Positions 26,710-34,583 of a stretch of DNA of 64,000 bases are shown here, in pieces. The stretch spans positions 62,001 to 126,000 of the forward strand of contig OZ246981.1 in assembly GCA_965232455.1 (NCBI GenBank), written 5' to 3'. The notes below the pieces were generated by a model. That model did no database searches. It saw only the letters and a program-made list of their open reading frames with translations, and was not told the origin of the DNA. This DNA is from JBFGFX01 sp965232455. Lineage in GTDB: Bacteria > Pseudomonadota > Gammaproteobacteria > Steroidobacterales > Woeseiaceae. Each line of letters opens with the position of its first letter. The first letter of the stretch is position 1. Position numbers and translations under genes: made by a program.

Positions 26710-28109
26710 ACGAGGTCTCCAATCGCCGACGCGCCGACGGCCGCGATACGGGTACGGCTGAACAACTCATGACGACGTATCTGAGCTGCGGCACGTTCTG
26801 GTTGCTACTGGGTACGGCCTACGGCCTGCTTGCATCGGTCAAGCTGTTCTGGCCGGACGTGGCGGCCTACAGCCTGTTGTCATTCGGCCGGATTCGACCG
26901 ATCCATACCAGTCTGCTCTTCTTGGGCTGGTCTTCGATGGCGCTCGTCGGCCTTGCGTTCTACGTCGTTTCCCGGACTTCGCGCGCGCCGTTGCACCGTC
27001 CCGGATTGGCGCGGCTCGCCCTTTACCTCTGGAACGCCGCGCTGGTGCTTGGAATCGTCACGCTGTCGGTGGGCCTGAGCCGTGGCCCGCAGGAATACCG
27101 CGAATGGATCTGGCCCATCGCCGTGCTGTACGCCACGGGCCTGTTGTTGAACACATGGGTGGCGATCGGCACCGTCGCCCGTCGCCGGGTTCGCGAAATC
27201 TACATCTCCAACTGGTACATACTGGGTGCGTTCTGCTGGCTGGCGATTCTCTATACGATCAGCCATCTGCCGTTTTACCAGCAGGGTATCGGCAACATCG
27301 TCATACAGGGCTACTACATGCACACCGTGGTGGGCCTCTGGTTTACGCCGTTGTTGCTCGGGCTGACCTACTACGCGTTGCCGCGCATGCTTGGAAAACC
27401 GATACATTCCTATGCGCTGGGCGTCCTGGGATTCTGGACCAACCTGCTTTTCTACACGCTGATCGGCGCGCACCATTTCATCTTCAGCCCGGTGGCGTGG
27501 TGGCTGCAGACCGTGGCGATCCTCTTCAGCGTCGGCATGATGGTGCCGGTCTGGTCGGGTTTCGGCAATTTTTTCCTGACGGCGCGCGGCTCGTGGCACA
27601 AAGTGCGGCGCAGCTACCCGTTGATCTTTCTGCTGGCCGGCATTTGGGGTTATGCGCTGGCGTCGAGCCAGGGCACCATCGAGGCGTTTCGTTCGGCCAA
27701 CGTCTATTGGCATTTCACCAACTTCACGGTTGGGCATTCCCATCTGGCGATGTACGGGTTTATCGCCTTCGGTATCTGGGGAGTCATTTACGGACTGGTC
27801 CCGAAAATTACCGGAAGCGAACCGCGTAACGCGTTCGTCGCGCTGCATTTCTGGCTGGCGTTCGTCGGCAGCAGTTTGTACGTCATCGCGATCTCGATTG
27901 CGGGAATACTGCAGGGAATGTCGTGGGTCGCCGGCGAATCGTTCATCGCTTCGGTTGACGCCGCCGCGCCGATGTGGCTGTGGCGAACGGTGGGCGGCCT
28001 GATGATGGCGGCGAGCCACGTGGTGTTTGCCGTCAATCTTTGGCAGATGCGGCCGAATCCGATAACGGTGGGCGCCCCGCGGGCGAGCGCCCCGGTTGCA
28101 GCGTCATGA
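26706..28109 (+). CDS. ccoN: cbb3-type cytochrome c oxidase subunit I (CcoN-like)
   Basis: 467 residues with about twelve transmembrane helices. All six metal-binding histidines are visible: His67 and His346 for the low-spin haem, His344 for the high-spin haem, and His206, His256 and His257 for CuB. Tyr250 stands six residues before the HH pair, as in the cross-linked tyrosine region of cbb3 oxidases (FYTLIGAHH), which favours oxygen reduction over nitric oxide reduction. The protein is close in length to typical CcoN (about 475). It overlaps SCO and the next gene by four bases each. Confidence 0.9.
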   Translation: MNEVSNRRRADGRDTGTAEQLMTTYLSCGTFWLLLGTAYGLLASVKLFWPDVAAYSLLSFGRIRPIHTSLLFLGWSSMALVGLAFYVVSRTSRAPLHRPGLARLALYLWNAALVLGIVTLSVGLSRGPQEYREWIWPIAVLYATGLLLNTWVAIGTVARRRVREIYISNWYILGAFCWLAILYTISHLPFYQQGIGNIVIQGYYMHTVVGLWFTPLLLGLTYYALPRMLGKPIHSYALGVLGFWTNLLFYTLIGAHHFIFSPVAWWLQTVAILFSVGMMVPVWSGFGNFFLTARGSWHKVRRSYPLIFLLAGIWGYALASSQGTIEAFRSANVYWHFTNFTVGHSHLAMYGFIAFGIWGVIYGLVPKITGSEPRNAFVALHFWLAFVGSSLYVIAISIAGILQGMSWVAGESFIASVDAAAPMWLWRTVGGLMMAASHVVFAVNLWQMRPNPITVGAPRASAPVAAS

Positions 28110-28672
28110 GTTTGCACGACGATCACCGCGCGCTCGTCAGCGTTGCGTCGCTGGGTTTTCTGTTCTTGAGTCTGGTGATCGCGGTGTTACCCGCGTACGA
28201 AGCGCAAAAAACGACATCTCGGCATCCGCCCGCGGTATCGGCGGAAATCACCCGCGGTCGAGCGATTTACCTCAAAGAAGGCTGCGCCACCTGTCACACC
28301 CAGTTTGTTCGAGACCTGGCGGTCGATGCACCGTACGGCCGCGGCTCGGTTGCCGGCGACTACGCGGCGGAAGATCCGCCGCTGCTCGGCACCCAGCGGA
28401 CCGGCCCGGATCTGGCGAACGCCGGCGCGCGACAGCCGAACGACGTGTGGCACCTCATTCATCTGTACAACCCGCGCGCGGTGGTCCCGACCTCGGTCAT
28501 GCCCGCCTACCCGTGGTATTTCGAGAGCAAGCCGTTGTCGCAGCCTGGAGACGTGGTCGTCCCGGTTCCCGACCGCTACAAACAGGGCGCGGGGGTCATT
28601 GTCGCGAATTCGGACGCCGTGGCTCTGGTCCGATACCTGCAGTCGCTGAAGCAGGCGCCGGTGGAACGCTGA
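28106..28672 (+). CDS. ccoO: cbb3-type oxidase subunit II, monohaem cytochrome c (CcoO-like)
   Basis: 188 residues. One N-terminal transmembrane anchor (residues 10-30) is followed by a periplasmic cytochrome domain with haem motif CATCH (Cys60, Cys63, His64). The axial Met is probably Met132 in TSVMPAYPW, a stretch typical of CcoO/FixO. ATG 28106 lies in the four-base overlap with ccoN; upstream extensions of the frame are shadows. Electron entry from the partner cytochrome to CcoN is the expected role. Confidence 0.9.
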   Translation: MSLHDDHRALVSVASLGFLFLSLVIAVLPAYEAQKTTSRHPPAVSAEITRGRAIYLKEGCATCHTQFVRDLAVDAPYGRGSVAGDYAAEDPPLLGTQRTGPDLANAGARQPNDVWHLIHLYNPRAVVPTSVMPAYPWYFESKPLSQPGDVVVPVPDRYKQGAGVIVANSDAVALVRYLQSLKQAPVER

Positions 28673-28896
28673 TGGACACGCTGCGTTATTGGCTGGACCT
28701 TGTTGCGACCTTGTGCGGGTTCGATGCTTCGGAGAGCCTCTCTGCCGTTGAGGTGGCGCTCGTACTCGCGGCTCTCGCCGTGCTCGTGTACGCCGCCCAT
28801 CGGGCGATTGTCTGCACGTTCTGGCCGGGTGAGTCCGATGAGGATCACATCAAATACCGCATGTTGGCTGACGAGGAGCATTTCGATGCGCGTTGA
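28672..28896 (+). CDS. small single-pass membrane protein in the oxidase operon
   Basis: 74 residues. A predicted helix (about residues 24-44, EVALVLAALAVLVYAAHRAIV) is followed by an acidic C-terminal tail (GESDEDHIKYRMLADEEHFDAR). Its start overlaps the CcoO stop by one base (TGATG), and its end overlaps the cytochrome gene by 11 bases. Position and size resemble CcoQ, the small cbb3 stability subunit, but sequence similarity is not obvious. The coupling on both sides makes it a real gene. Confidence 0.75.
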   Translation: MDTLRYWLDLVATLCGFDASESLSAVEVALVLAALAVLVYAAHRAIVCTFWPGESDEDHIKYRMLADEEHFDAR

Positions 28897-29677
28897 CGCC
28901 TACCTCGATGACCAAACGACGCCGTTCCAAACGCTGACGCCGCCCGAGCACCTGCGTTTCGACACGACGAAACTCGACGACGGACCGCACAGACTGCGTT
29001 TTCGGGCATCCGATGAGGACGGTTCTCAGAGTGAGCGGGCCTTGCAGTTCAACGTCGGCAACGGCCCGGCGATCGCGATCCACGGCATACGCGACGGCGA
29101 CACGGTGGCCGGCACCGTCCTGATGCTCGTCAACGCTTACGGCGCACAGGTGGGCGACGCGTTCGAGCCCAGGCGAATCGAGACGCCGGCGCCGATTCCC
29201 ACCTGGGCGTGGGTGCTGAGTTTGCTCACGCTGGGTTGGGCCATCGGCTATGCCTCGTTGGAGTTCACGAAATACGCAGCCGGCCCGGACGGAGAATTCG
29301 TGCAGGAAGCACCGGTATTCGACAGCAAGACGCCGCCAACGGGCGATTTGTCGTGGAGCGTCCTCGGCGAGCAGGTGTACGGCAACCACTGCGCGGCCTG
29401 CCACCGAAACGACGGTGAAGGTCTGCCCGGCGTGTTCCCGCCGCTGAAGGGTAACGCGACCGTACTTGCCGATGATCCGCGCGAGCAGATCCGCGCCGTC
29501 ATCAACGGACTCTCCGGCAAAGTCATTGACGGCGTTGCCTACGCGTCACCGATGCCGGCTTTCGGCGCGCAGTTGACGGATGAGCAAATTGCCGCAGTGA
29601 TCAATCACGAGCGGCGAAGCTGGGGCCAGCAGGCACGTACCGTGACCCCCTCGGACGTTGCGGCCGAACGACGGTAG
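28886..29677 (+). CDS. membrane cytochrome c with N-terminal Ig-like domain
   Basis: 263 residues from ATG 28886. Residues 1-60 form an Ig-like beta pattern (HRLRFRASDEDGSQSERALQFNV) with no signal peptide. A transmembrane helix spans about 104-122. The C-terminal class I cytochrome c has CAACH (Cys169, Cys172, His173) and probable axial Met223 in SPMPAFG. It stands where CcoP would be, but with one haem instead of two and an unrelated N-terminus. If the cytochrome is periplasmic, the Ig-like part should face the cytoplasm unless the topology is unusual. Confidence 0.85.
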   Translation: MRVDAYLDDQTTPFQTLTPPEHLRFDTTKLDDGPHRLRFRASDEDGSQSERALQFNVGNGPAIAIHGIRDGDTVAGTVLMLVNAYGAQVGDAFEPRRIETPAPIPTWAWVLSLLTLGWAIGYASLEFTKYAAGPDGEFVQEAPVFDSKTPPTGDLSWSVLGEQVYGNHCAACHRNDGEGLPGVFPPLKGNATVLADDPREQIRAVINGLSGKVIDGVAYASPMPAFGAQLTDEQIAAVINHERRSWGQQARTVTPSDVAAERR

Positions 29678-29693
29678 CCGGAAGGAGGACGAC

Positions 29694-30203
29694 ATGGCCT
29701 GCCTCGAACGTCGAATACTCAGGTATCTGAGTACGAAAAACCCGGACCAATACGGCTGGCTGTACTCGGCCGTCCGGGCGTCGCCGGGCATCTTCTGGAA
29801 ACTGGGTTGGTTCTCGCCGCTGGCCACGCACCGCAAGCGAACCTCGAAAACCCTGATCCATCTGGCCAGAATCCGCGCGATGCAAACCTACGATTGCGGG
29901 GCCTGCCTGCAAATCGCGATCGACTATGCGCGCAAGGACGGCGTCTCCGCGGAGACGATTCGAGGGGCGGTGACCGCGGACGGCGAGCTGACGCCGGAGG
30001 AACAGCTGGTATGCGCGTTTGCGGGAGTGACGGCGCGGAACGGACTCGAGTTGCCGGAACTGACGGCTGCGGTCCGTGAGACCCTGGGGGAGGCGGCACT
30101 GGTTGAACTGTCGCTTGCGGTGGCGACGGCGGCGGTATTTCCGCTGTTCAAGCGCGGGCTTGGTGTCGCAGCGTCGTGCCGGCTCGGTGAACTTCGGTAC
30201 TAG
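29694..30203 (+). CDS. carboxymuconolactone decarboxylase/AhpD-like protein
   Basis: 169 residues from ATG 29694, with GGAGG seven bases upstream. An all-helical protein with a redox-type CxxC (Cys68, Cys71 in YDCGACLQIAI), which is the AhpD signature position. The spacing to the cytochrome gene is 16 bases, so it looks like the last gene of the oxidase operon. Relatives act as disulphide reductases or peroxidase partners; a role in redox protection near the oxidase is only inference. Its 3' end overlaps the convergent regulator gene by four bases. Confidence 0.8.
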   Translation: MACLERRILRYLSTKNPDQYGWLYSAVRASPGIFWKLGWFSPLATHRKRTSKTLIHLARIRAMQTYDCGACLQIAIDYARKDGVSAETIRGAVTADGELTPEEQLVCAFAGVTARNGLELPELTAAVRETLGEAALVELSLAVATAAVFPLFKRGLGVAASCRLGELRY

Positions 30204-31195
30204 CGGGCGGCGTTCTGGCCCAGGTCCCGAAAATTCTCCCGATAACGCGACGGCGCGACGCCGAATCGTTGCGTGAATGCTTTGCTCAACGCCGGTTGGC
30301 TGGCGAATCCGCACTCGTACGCAATGTGTTTGACTGGAACACTCGCCGCATGGAGCCGATAGCGGGCATGTTCGAGCCGCAGTTCGTTCAAAAGGCGCGC
30401 GGGCGTCATGTTGAACGTTTCAACGCAACGCCGATGCAGAGTACGCACTGACATCGACATGCGATCGGCCATGTCGGCAACGGTTATGTGCTCGGACAGC
30501 CGCGCCTCGAGCCAACTGACCAGTTCTGCGAGATCCAGGCCGTCGGTCCGGCCCTGGAGGTTCATCGGTTTCGAGAACTGCGGTTGGCCGCCGTCGCGGA
30601 TCAGAAACACCACCAGTCGACGGGCAACCTGCAACGCAATGTCGGCGCCGAGATCCTGCCGGACCATTGCGAGCGTCATGTCCACGCCGGAAAGCACGCC
30701 CGCGGACGTCCAGACCCTGCCGTCGCGCTGGTACAGGCTGTCCTGGACGACCGTGGCCGCCGGAAACCGGTTCGTCAGTTCGGCGATCCCCGCCCAATGA
30801 GTGGTCACACGACGATTGTCCAGGTGGCCAAGCTCGCCCAGGAAAAACGCCCCGGTGCAGACGGAGGTGCGGCGTTTACTGCGCGCGGCAAGCGTATCGA
30901 GCGCGCGTAACAGCCGCCGGTCATCCAGCGCGCGAAGGAGCTGTGGCGATTCCGCGCCCGGTATGAGCAGCGTGTCGATCGTTTTGGGCATCGCCCGCAG
31001 CGATTTGCCGCCGATTTCCAGGCCGGAGGAGGACCGCACGCGCCGCTGTGGCTCGAGGCACAAATAGTGCACCCGGTAACGTTCACTGTTCGACTCGAAA
31101 TTGGCGACCGTAAAGACTTCGGCCGGCCCGGCGACGTCCAGTAACTCGACGCCGGGGTAGAGCGGAATGACGACATGTTTGGCAGTAATGGACAT
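30200..31195 (-). CDS. GlxA family transcriptional regulator (DJ-1-like plus AraC domain)
   Basis: 331 residues from ATG 31195; the frame is open to 31240, but homology-like sequence starts with MSITAKHVVIPLYPG. The N-terminal domain is DJ-1/PfpI-like, with the nucleophile-elbow Cys113 in TSVCTGAFFLGELG. The C-terminal AraC/XylS helix-turn-helix pair (about residues 225-325) includes ADRMSMSVRTLHRRC and IAYECGFASQPALSKAFTQRFG. This GlxA arrangement regulates nitrogenous or osmolyte catabolism in relatives. The target here may be the divergent lipoprotein and DJ-1 protein genes. Confidence 0.9.
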   Translation of the reverse strand: MSITAKHVVIPLYPGVELLDVAGPAEVFTVANFESNSERYRVHYLCLEPQRRVRSSSGLEIGGKSLRAMPKTIDTLLIPGAESPQLLRALDDRRLLRALDTLAARSKRRTSVCTGAFFLGELGHLDNRRVTTHWAGIAELTNRFPAATVVQDSLYQRDGRVWTSAGVLSGVDMTLAMVRQDLGADIALQVARRLVVFLIRDGGQPQFSKPMNLQGRTDGLDLAELVSWLEARLSEHITVADMADRMSMSVRTLHRRCVETFNMTPARLLNELRLEHARYRLHAASVPVKHIAYECGFASQPALSKAFTQRFGVAPSRYRENFRDLGQNAAR

Positions 31196-31258
31196 AGGAA
31201 TATCATAACGGCCAATCGCTCGTTTGGGTAGTCTGGTCAATGACAGGAGGCAGACAGC

Positions 31259-31813
31259 ATGAAGCGAAGGTACCTGGGCGTGTTTGTGACAGCAATCTGG
31301 TTCGCGGGCTGTGCGGGCAGCGCACCGCTATTCACCGCGGTGGAAACCGACATACCGGAGGTTCGGGCCGACAGGGCGAGGCTCTATTTCCTGCGCACCC
31401 GTGAATCACGGACGTATCTCGCCCGACGAGCGCCGGTGTGGATCGATAGTGGACCGTCGGGGTTGGCTTCTTACGGATCCGTTTTTTATCGGGACGTGTC
31501 ACCCGGAGTGCACAGGATCCGTACCGGAACCTGGGACATGCCGGGCCAATGCCGGCTCACTCTGGTCACCCATGCGGGCGCTACGTATTTCGTGGAGGTC
31601 GCCGCAAGAACTTCGAGCCTCGCCGCGTACATCGGGGCCGACGCCGCCGCCACGGCCGCGGGTGCATCGGCTTGGGCGAGCGTGGCGAGCGGCCTTGCCG
31701 CGATGGCCGCCGAATCCCGAGACCGGGACTGCGGCGGAGCGTTTCGTCTTACGCTGCTGGAAAAAGAGAACGCGCTAGACAAACTCGGCAGCCTGCGTTT
31801 CAGCCAGAACTAG
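31259..31813 (+). CDS. DUF2846-like lipoprotein
   Basis: 184 residues. The signal peptide has lipobox FAGC (Cys18), and the body matches the DUF2846 pattern (RARLYFLRTRES..., YFVEVAARTSS). An alanine-rich hydrophobic segment near residues 120-145 may form a membrane helix or hairpin. AGGAGG precedes ATG 31259. It diverges from the GlxA-type regulator across a 63-base gap and is followed 35 bases later by a DJ-1/PfpI protein. Unknown function in the envelope. Confidence 0.75.
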   Translation: MKRRYLGVFVTAIWFAGCAGSAPLFTAVETDIPEVRADRARLYFLRTRESRTYLARRAPVWIDSGPSGLASYGSVFYRDVSPGVHRIRTGTWDMPGQCRLTLVTHAGATYFVEVAARTSSLAAYIGADAAATAAGASAWASVASGLAAMAAESRDRDCGGAFRLTLLEKENALDKLGSLRFSQN

Positions 31814-31848
31814 ACAGACCGCTCGACCGACGACTAAGGAGACCTACA

Positions 31849-32520
31849 GTGCGAATTCTGATGCTCGTTTATCCCGACATGACCTTGCTCGACCTGGTCG
31901 GTCCATTGCAGACCTGGCAGGCTTGGCCTGACGCCTCAATCGAACTCGTTTCAGCAACGCAGGATCCGGTGCCGACGGATACGCAGGCGACCATCCTTCC
32001 GACGCACTGCTACCGAACCGCGGCGGCGGACCCGGACATCCTGTTTGTTCCCGGCGGCACGCGAGGTTCGCTGTTGACGATGAGCGACACGAGCACGCTG
32101 GACTTTCTTCGCGATCGTGGCAGTCGCGCCCACTGGGTCACGAGCGTCTGTACCGGCGCGTTGCTGCTGGGCGCGGCGGGGCTGTTGACCGGATATCGGG
32201 CGACGACTCATTGGGCGGTACTGCCGACCCTCGCCGAATTTGGCGCCATACCGGTTGCGGAACGATGGGTTATCGACCGCGACCGGGCGACCGGCGGTGG
32301 CGTCACCGCGGGTATCGACTTCGGCCTGGCCCTGATGGCCGAAATCGTCGGTGAGCCAATTGCTCGAGCCGCGCAGTTGACGTTGGAATACGCGCCACGG
32401 CCGCCTTTCCGTTCCGGCACGCCTGCCGATGCGAATCAGGAGACGCTGGACAGCGTCAAACGCGATACGGACCGTTTTTGTCGCGCGGTGTTGTCCATCG
32501 CCAGCGGTGCATCACACTAG
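31849..32520 (+). CDS. DJ-1/PfpI family protein (isonitrile hydratase-like)
   Basis: 223 residues from GTG 31849, with AAGGAG six bases upstream. A complete DJ-1/PfpI fold: ILMLVYPDMTLLDLVGP at the start and the nucleophile Cys101 in TSVCTGALLLGAAGLLTGYRATTHW, the pattern of cyclohexyl-isocyanide-hydratase-like members. It lacks the DNA-binding half of the neighbouring GlxA-type regulator but shares its core motif (TSVCTGA...TTHWA). The substrate is unknown. Confidence 0.85.
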   Translation: MRILMLVYPDMTLLDLVGPLQTWQAWPDASIELVSATQDPVPTDTQATILPTHCYRTAAADPDILFVPGGTRGSLLTMSDTSTLDFLRDRGSRAHWVTSVCTGALLLGAAGLLTGYRATTHWAVLPTLAEFGAIPVAERWVIDRDRATGGGVTAGIDFGLALMAEIVGEPIARAAQLTLEYAPRPPFRSGTPADANQETLDSVKRDTDRFCRAVLSIASGASH

Positions 32521-32606
32521 CGGGCGGTTTCCCGCCGCGTCCCGGTTTTTCCGGGTGATGCCGACCGGCCTATGTCCGTGCAGCGCTCGGCCGGGCGAAC
32601 CCCGGG

Positions 32607-33176
32607 CTACTGAAGGCGCTGCACGGCTTCCAGCGTTTTGCGGACGTTTTCCATCGGGGAGAGACCGCCGATCGTTTCGGCAATCCTGCCGTCCGGCGTT
32701 ACGAGGAACGTCGTGCGCTCGGCAAAACCGTGACTGATTTCGACCCCGCGCGTGTCCTTGGCGCCTTCGCGGGCGTCGCGAACGGAAAGCCCGTACGAAC
32801 GGGCAATCGCGCCGCTGGGATCGGACGCCACGGCAAGTTTGCCCGCGCAGTATTCCGGGTCGGCCGAAAAATCGTTGAGGCGTTCGATGCTGTCGAGAGA
32901 AACGCCGATAACGCTGGCGCCGGCGGCCGTGAATTCATCCATTTTCACGGCGAATTCGCGTGCCTGTATATTGCAACCGTGCGTATACGCCGACGGATAA
33001 AAGTAGACCACCACCGAACCCTCATCGAGCGCGTCGCGGAGCGAAAAATCGAAGGGCTCGCCGGCGAGCGACGCTTTCGCCTCAAAAGCGGGAGCGCTGT
33101 CGCCGGCTTCCAGCGCGGCGAACGCCGTCACGGCGATTGCCGTGGAAGCCAGAAGACTCAGTAGGAGGTTTTTCAT
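32607..33176 (-). CDS. exported peroxiredoxin (AhpC/TSA, BCP-like)
   Basis: 189 residues. A signal peptide covers residues 1-21. The peroxidatic Cys68 lies in the classic PxxxTxxC context (YPSAYTHGCNIQ), and a possible resolving Cys is at 110 (DPEYCAGK). The C-terminal region TFLVTPDGRIAETIGGLSPMENV is typical of thiol peroxidases. A periplasmic location is unusual for BCP-type enzymes but is seen in proteobacteria. Single gene, converging on the DJ-1 protein gene. Confidence 0.9.
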   Translation of the reverse strand: MKNLLLSLLASTAIAVTAFAALEAGDSAPAFEAKASLAGEPFDFSLRDALDEGSVVVYFYPSAYTHGCNIQAREFAVKMDEFTAAGASVIGVSLDSIERLNDFSADPEYCAGKLAVASDPSGAIARSYGLSVRDAREGAKDTRGVEISHGFAERTTFLVTPDGRIAETIGGLSPMENVRKTLEAVQRLQ

Positions 33177-33343
33177 AAGCAGTCCATTGGTTGGTGAGAG
33201 CGAAACGGCCAGCCTGCATTCTGGCGGGCAGGGAGCACGTGCGCAAGTCCCGACGGCACCGACCCGCGATTCCCGCCACGGACAGCGTAAAAAGCGCCGT
33301 TGCTTGGGAATTCCGCCGTTCCCGTGCCTATTGCAAGCTGCTG

Positions 33344-33922
33344 CTAATCCGCCATCGAATCCATGCGCATGAGAACCTCATGGACGCGCCGCGCGTTCGC
33401 ATAACGGTCTACAATCAGCATGGAATTCGTGGAAACGTTGGCGGCGAGGTGGCCGGCCCGCGGCATCAGCGGGCGTAGGATTGGCACCAGTTCTGCCGCC
33501 TGCGCGTTTGCTAATGGAACGATCCATGTGACCCACTCTTGAGCCGCGATGGAGTCATCTTTCTCCGTCAGCAGCGGTAACGGATACTGCCTGACGGCGC
33601 CGACGGGAATGATGCTTACTTCATCACCGATCGTCACCGCGGCCAACCCATTATTGCCGAGAATCGTCAACAGGTTCGCATAGGTGACGTCACGCGTCCG
33701 AAGAGGGCCGACGACGACGTCCGAGGCGACGCCGACACCGACGACAAACGTCATGTCCGAATCATCGCTGACGGCGTCGAGGACTTCGAGGAGCGGCACG
33801 CCAGGCAGTCCGTTCCCCGGTACCGGCTTGTTCTCCTGCTGCTGCGCGCGGGCGGGCTCAATGCCGCTCAACAGCACTATCGCCGTCATCGCCATCAACC
33901 CCCATATGTAACGTGCGTTCAT
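33344..33922 (-). CDS. orphan secretin N0/N1-domain protein (GspD-like N-terminus)
   Basis: 192 residues with a signal peptide (1-26). An N0-like domain (PLLEVLDAVSDDSDMTFVVG...NLLTILGNNGLAAVTIGDEVSIIPV) is followed by one N1-type repeat (VPLANAQAAELVPILRPLMPRAGHLAANVSTNSMLIVDRYANARRVHEVLMRMD). The protein then ends, with no secretin pore domain and no following type II secretion genes. Complete secretins are three to four times longer. The stop is clean and no adjacent continuation of the frame was noticed. It may be a periplasmic adaptor to a secretin encoded elsewhere. Confidence 0.8.
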   Translation of the reverse strand: MNARYIWGLMAMTAIVLLSGIEPARAQQQENKPVPGNGLPGVPLLEVLDAVSDDSDMTFVVGVGVASDVVVGPLRTRDVTYANLLTILGNNGLAAVTIGDEVSIIPVGAVRQYPLPLLTEKDDSIAAQEWVTWIVPLANAQAAELVPILRPLMPRAGHLAANVSTNSMLIVDRYANARRVHEVLMRMDSMAD

Positions 33923-34071
33923 TGTCTCGCCTCCCTTTTGATTTCGCGGCCTCGTTCATGGACCGCCACGATAGAAACGCAGAGGGAGGGCGTTTGGGTT
34001 CAGCGAACGCGAACATTCGACGGCCGTTGAATCGAATACGGCTGCACGTTCGCGTTCTTTGCCGGGGCGGC

Positions 34072-34077
34072 TATACT
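34072..34077 (+). promoter_or_regulatory. possible -10 box for the GFA protein gene
   Basis: TATACT, 29 bases before the ATG at 34107; the -35 region is poor. Confidence 0.3.
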
Positions 34078-34106
34078 GAAATTGGTCACGGACACGAGGA
34101 AATAGC

Positions 34107-34547
34107 ATGACGTCAGTAGATCAGGCGACTTACGAGGGCAGCTGTTTCTGCGGCGCGGTGAGAATACGAGCAACGGGAGCGCCGTTTGCAATGGGCTACT
34201 GTCACTGCGGGGACTGCCGCGCGTGGAGCGCCGGGCCGGTCAATGCGTTTACGCTTTGGAAGTCGGACGCGGTGAACGTCACTCAGGGAGTGGATGATTT
34301 GGCGACGTACAACAAGACCGCAACCAGTTATCGTAAGTACTGCGCGAGTTGCGGCGGCCACGTGATGAGCGATCATCCGGGCGGGGAATTCACCGATATC
34401 TACGCGGCAATCCTGCCGGACCTCAAGTTTGAGCCGGGTGTGCACGTCAACTATGCATCCGCGGTCCTGCGCATCAGGGATGGTCTGCCGAAGCTGAAAG
34501 ATTTCCCCGCCGAGATGGGCGGTTCGGGAGAGACGGTCCCGGAGTGA
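34107..34547 (+). CDS. GFA family zinc-binding protein
   Basis: 146 residues with the glutathione-dependent formaldehyde-activating (GFA/CENP-V) cysteine pattern: CFCG near residue 12, CHCGDC near residue 32, and CASC near residue 77. This supports two zinc sites. Members are mostly annotated by fold only; formaldehyde-glutathione chemistry is shown for few of them, so a substrate is not assigned. GAGGAAATAGC precedes the ATG. Single gene, converging on the YyaL-like gene. Confidence 0.88.
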   Translation: MTSVDQATYEGSCFCGAVRIRATGAPFAMGYCHCGDCRAWSAGPVNAFTLWKSDAVNVTQGVDDLATYNKTATSYRKYCASCGGHVMSDHPGGEFTDIYAAILPDLKFEPGVHVNYASAVLRIRDGLPKLKDFPAEMGGSGETVPE

Positions 34548-34583
34548 TGCGTTACGGTAGAACGCCTCGGCGTTTGCAGCGCG

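Noticed and set aside
32521..32606. GC-rich repeats between convergent genes as a bidirectional terminator.
   Set aside because: Stems are only five base pairs and T-runs are missing or inside the loop.
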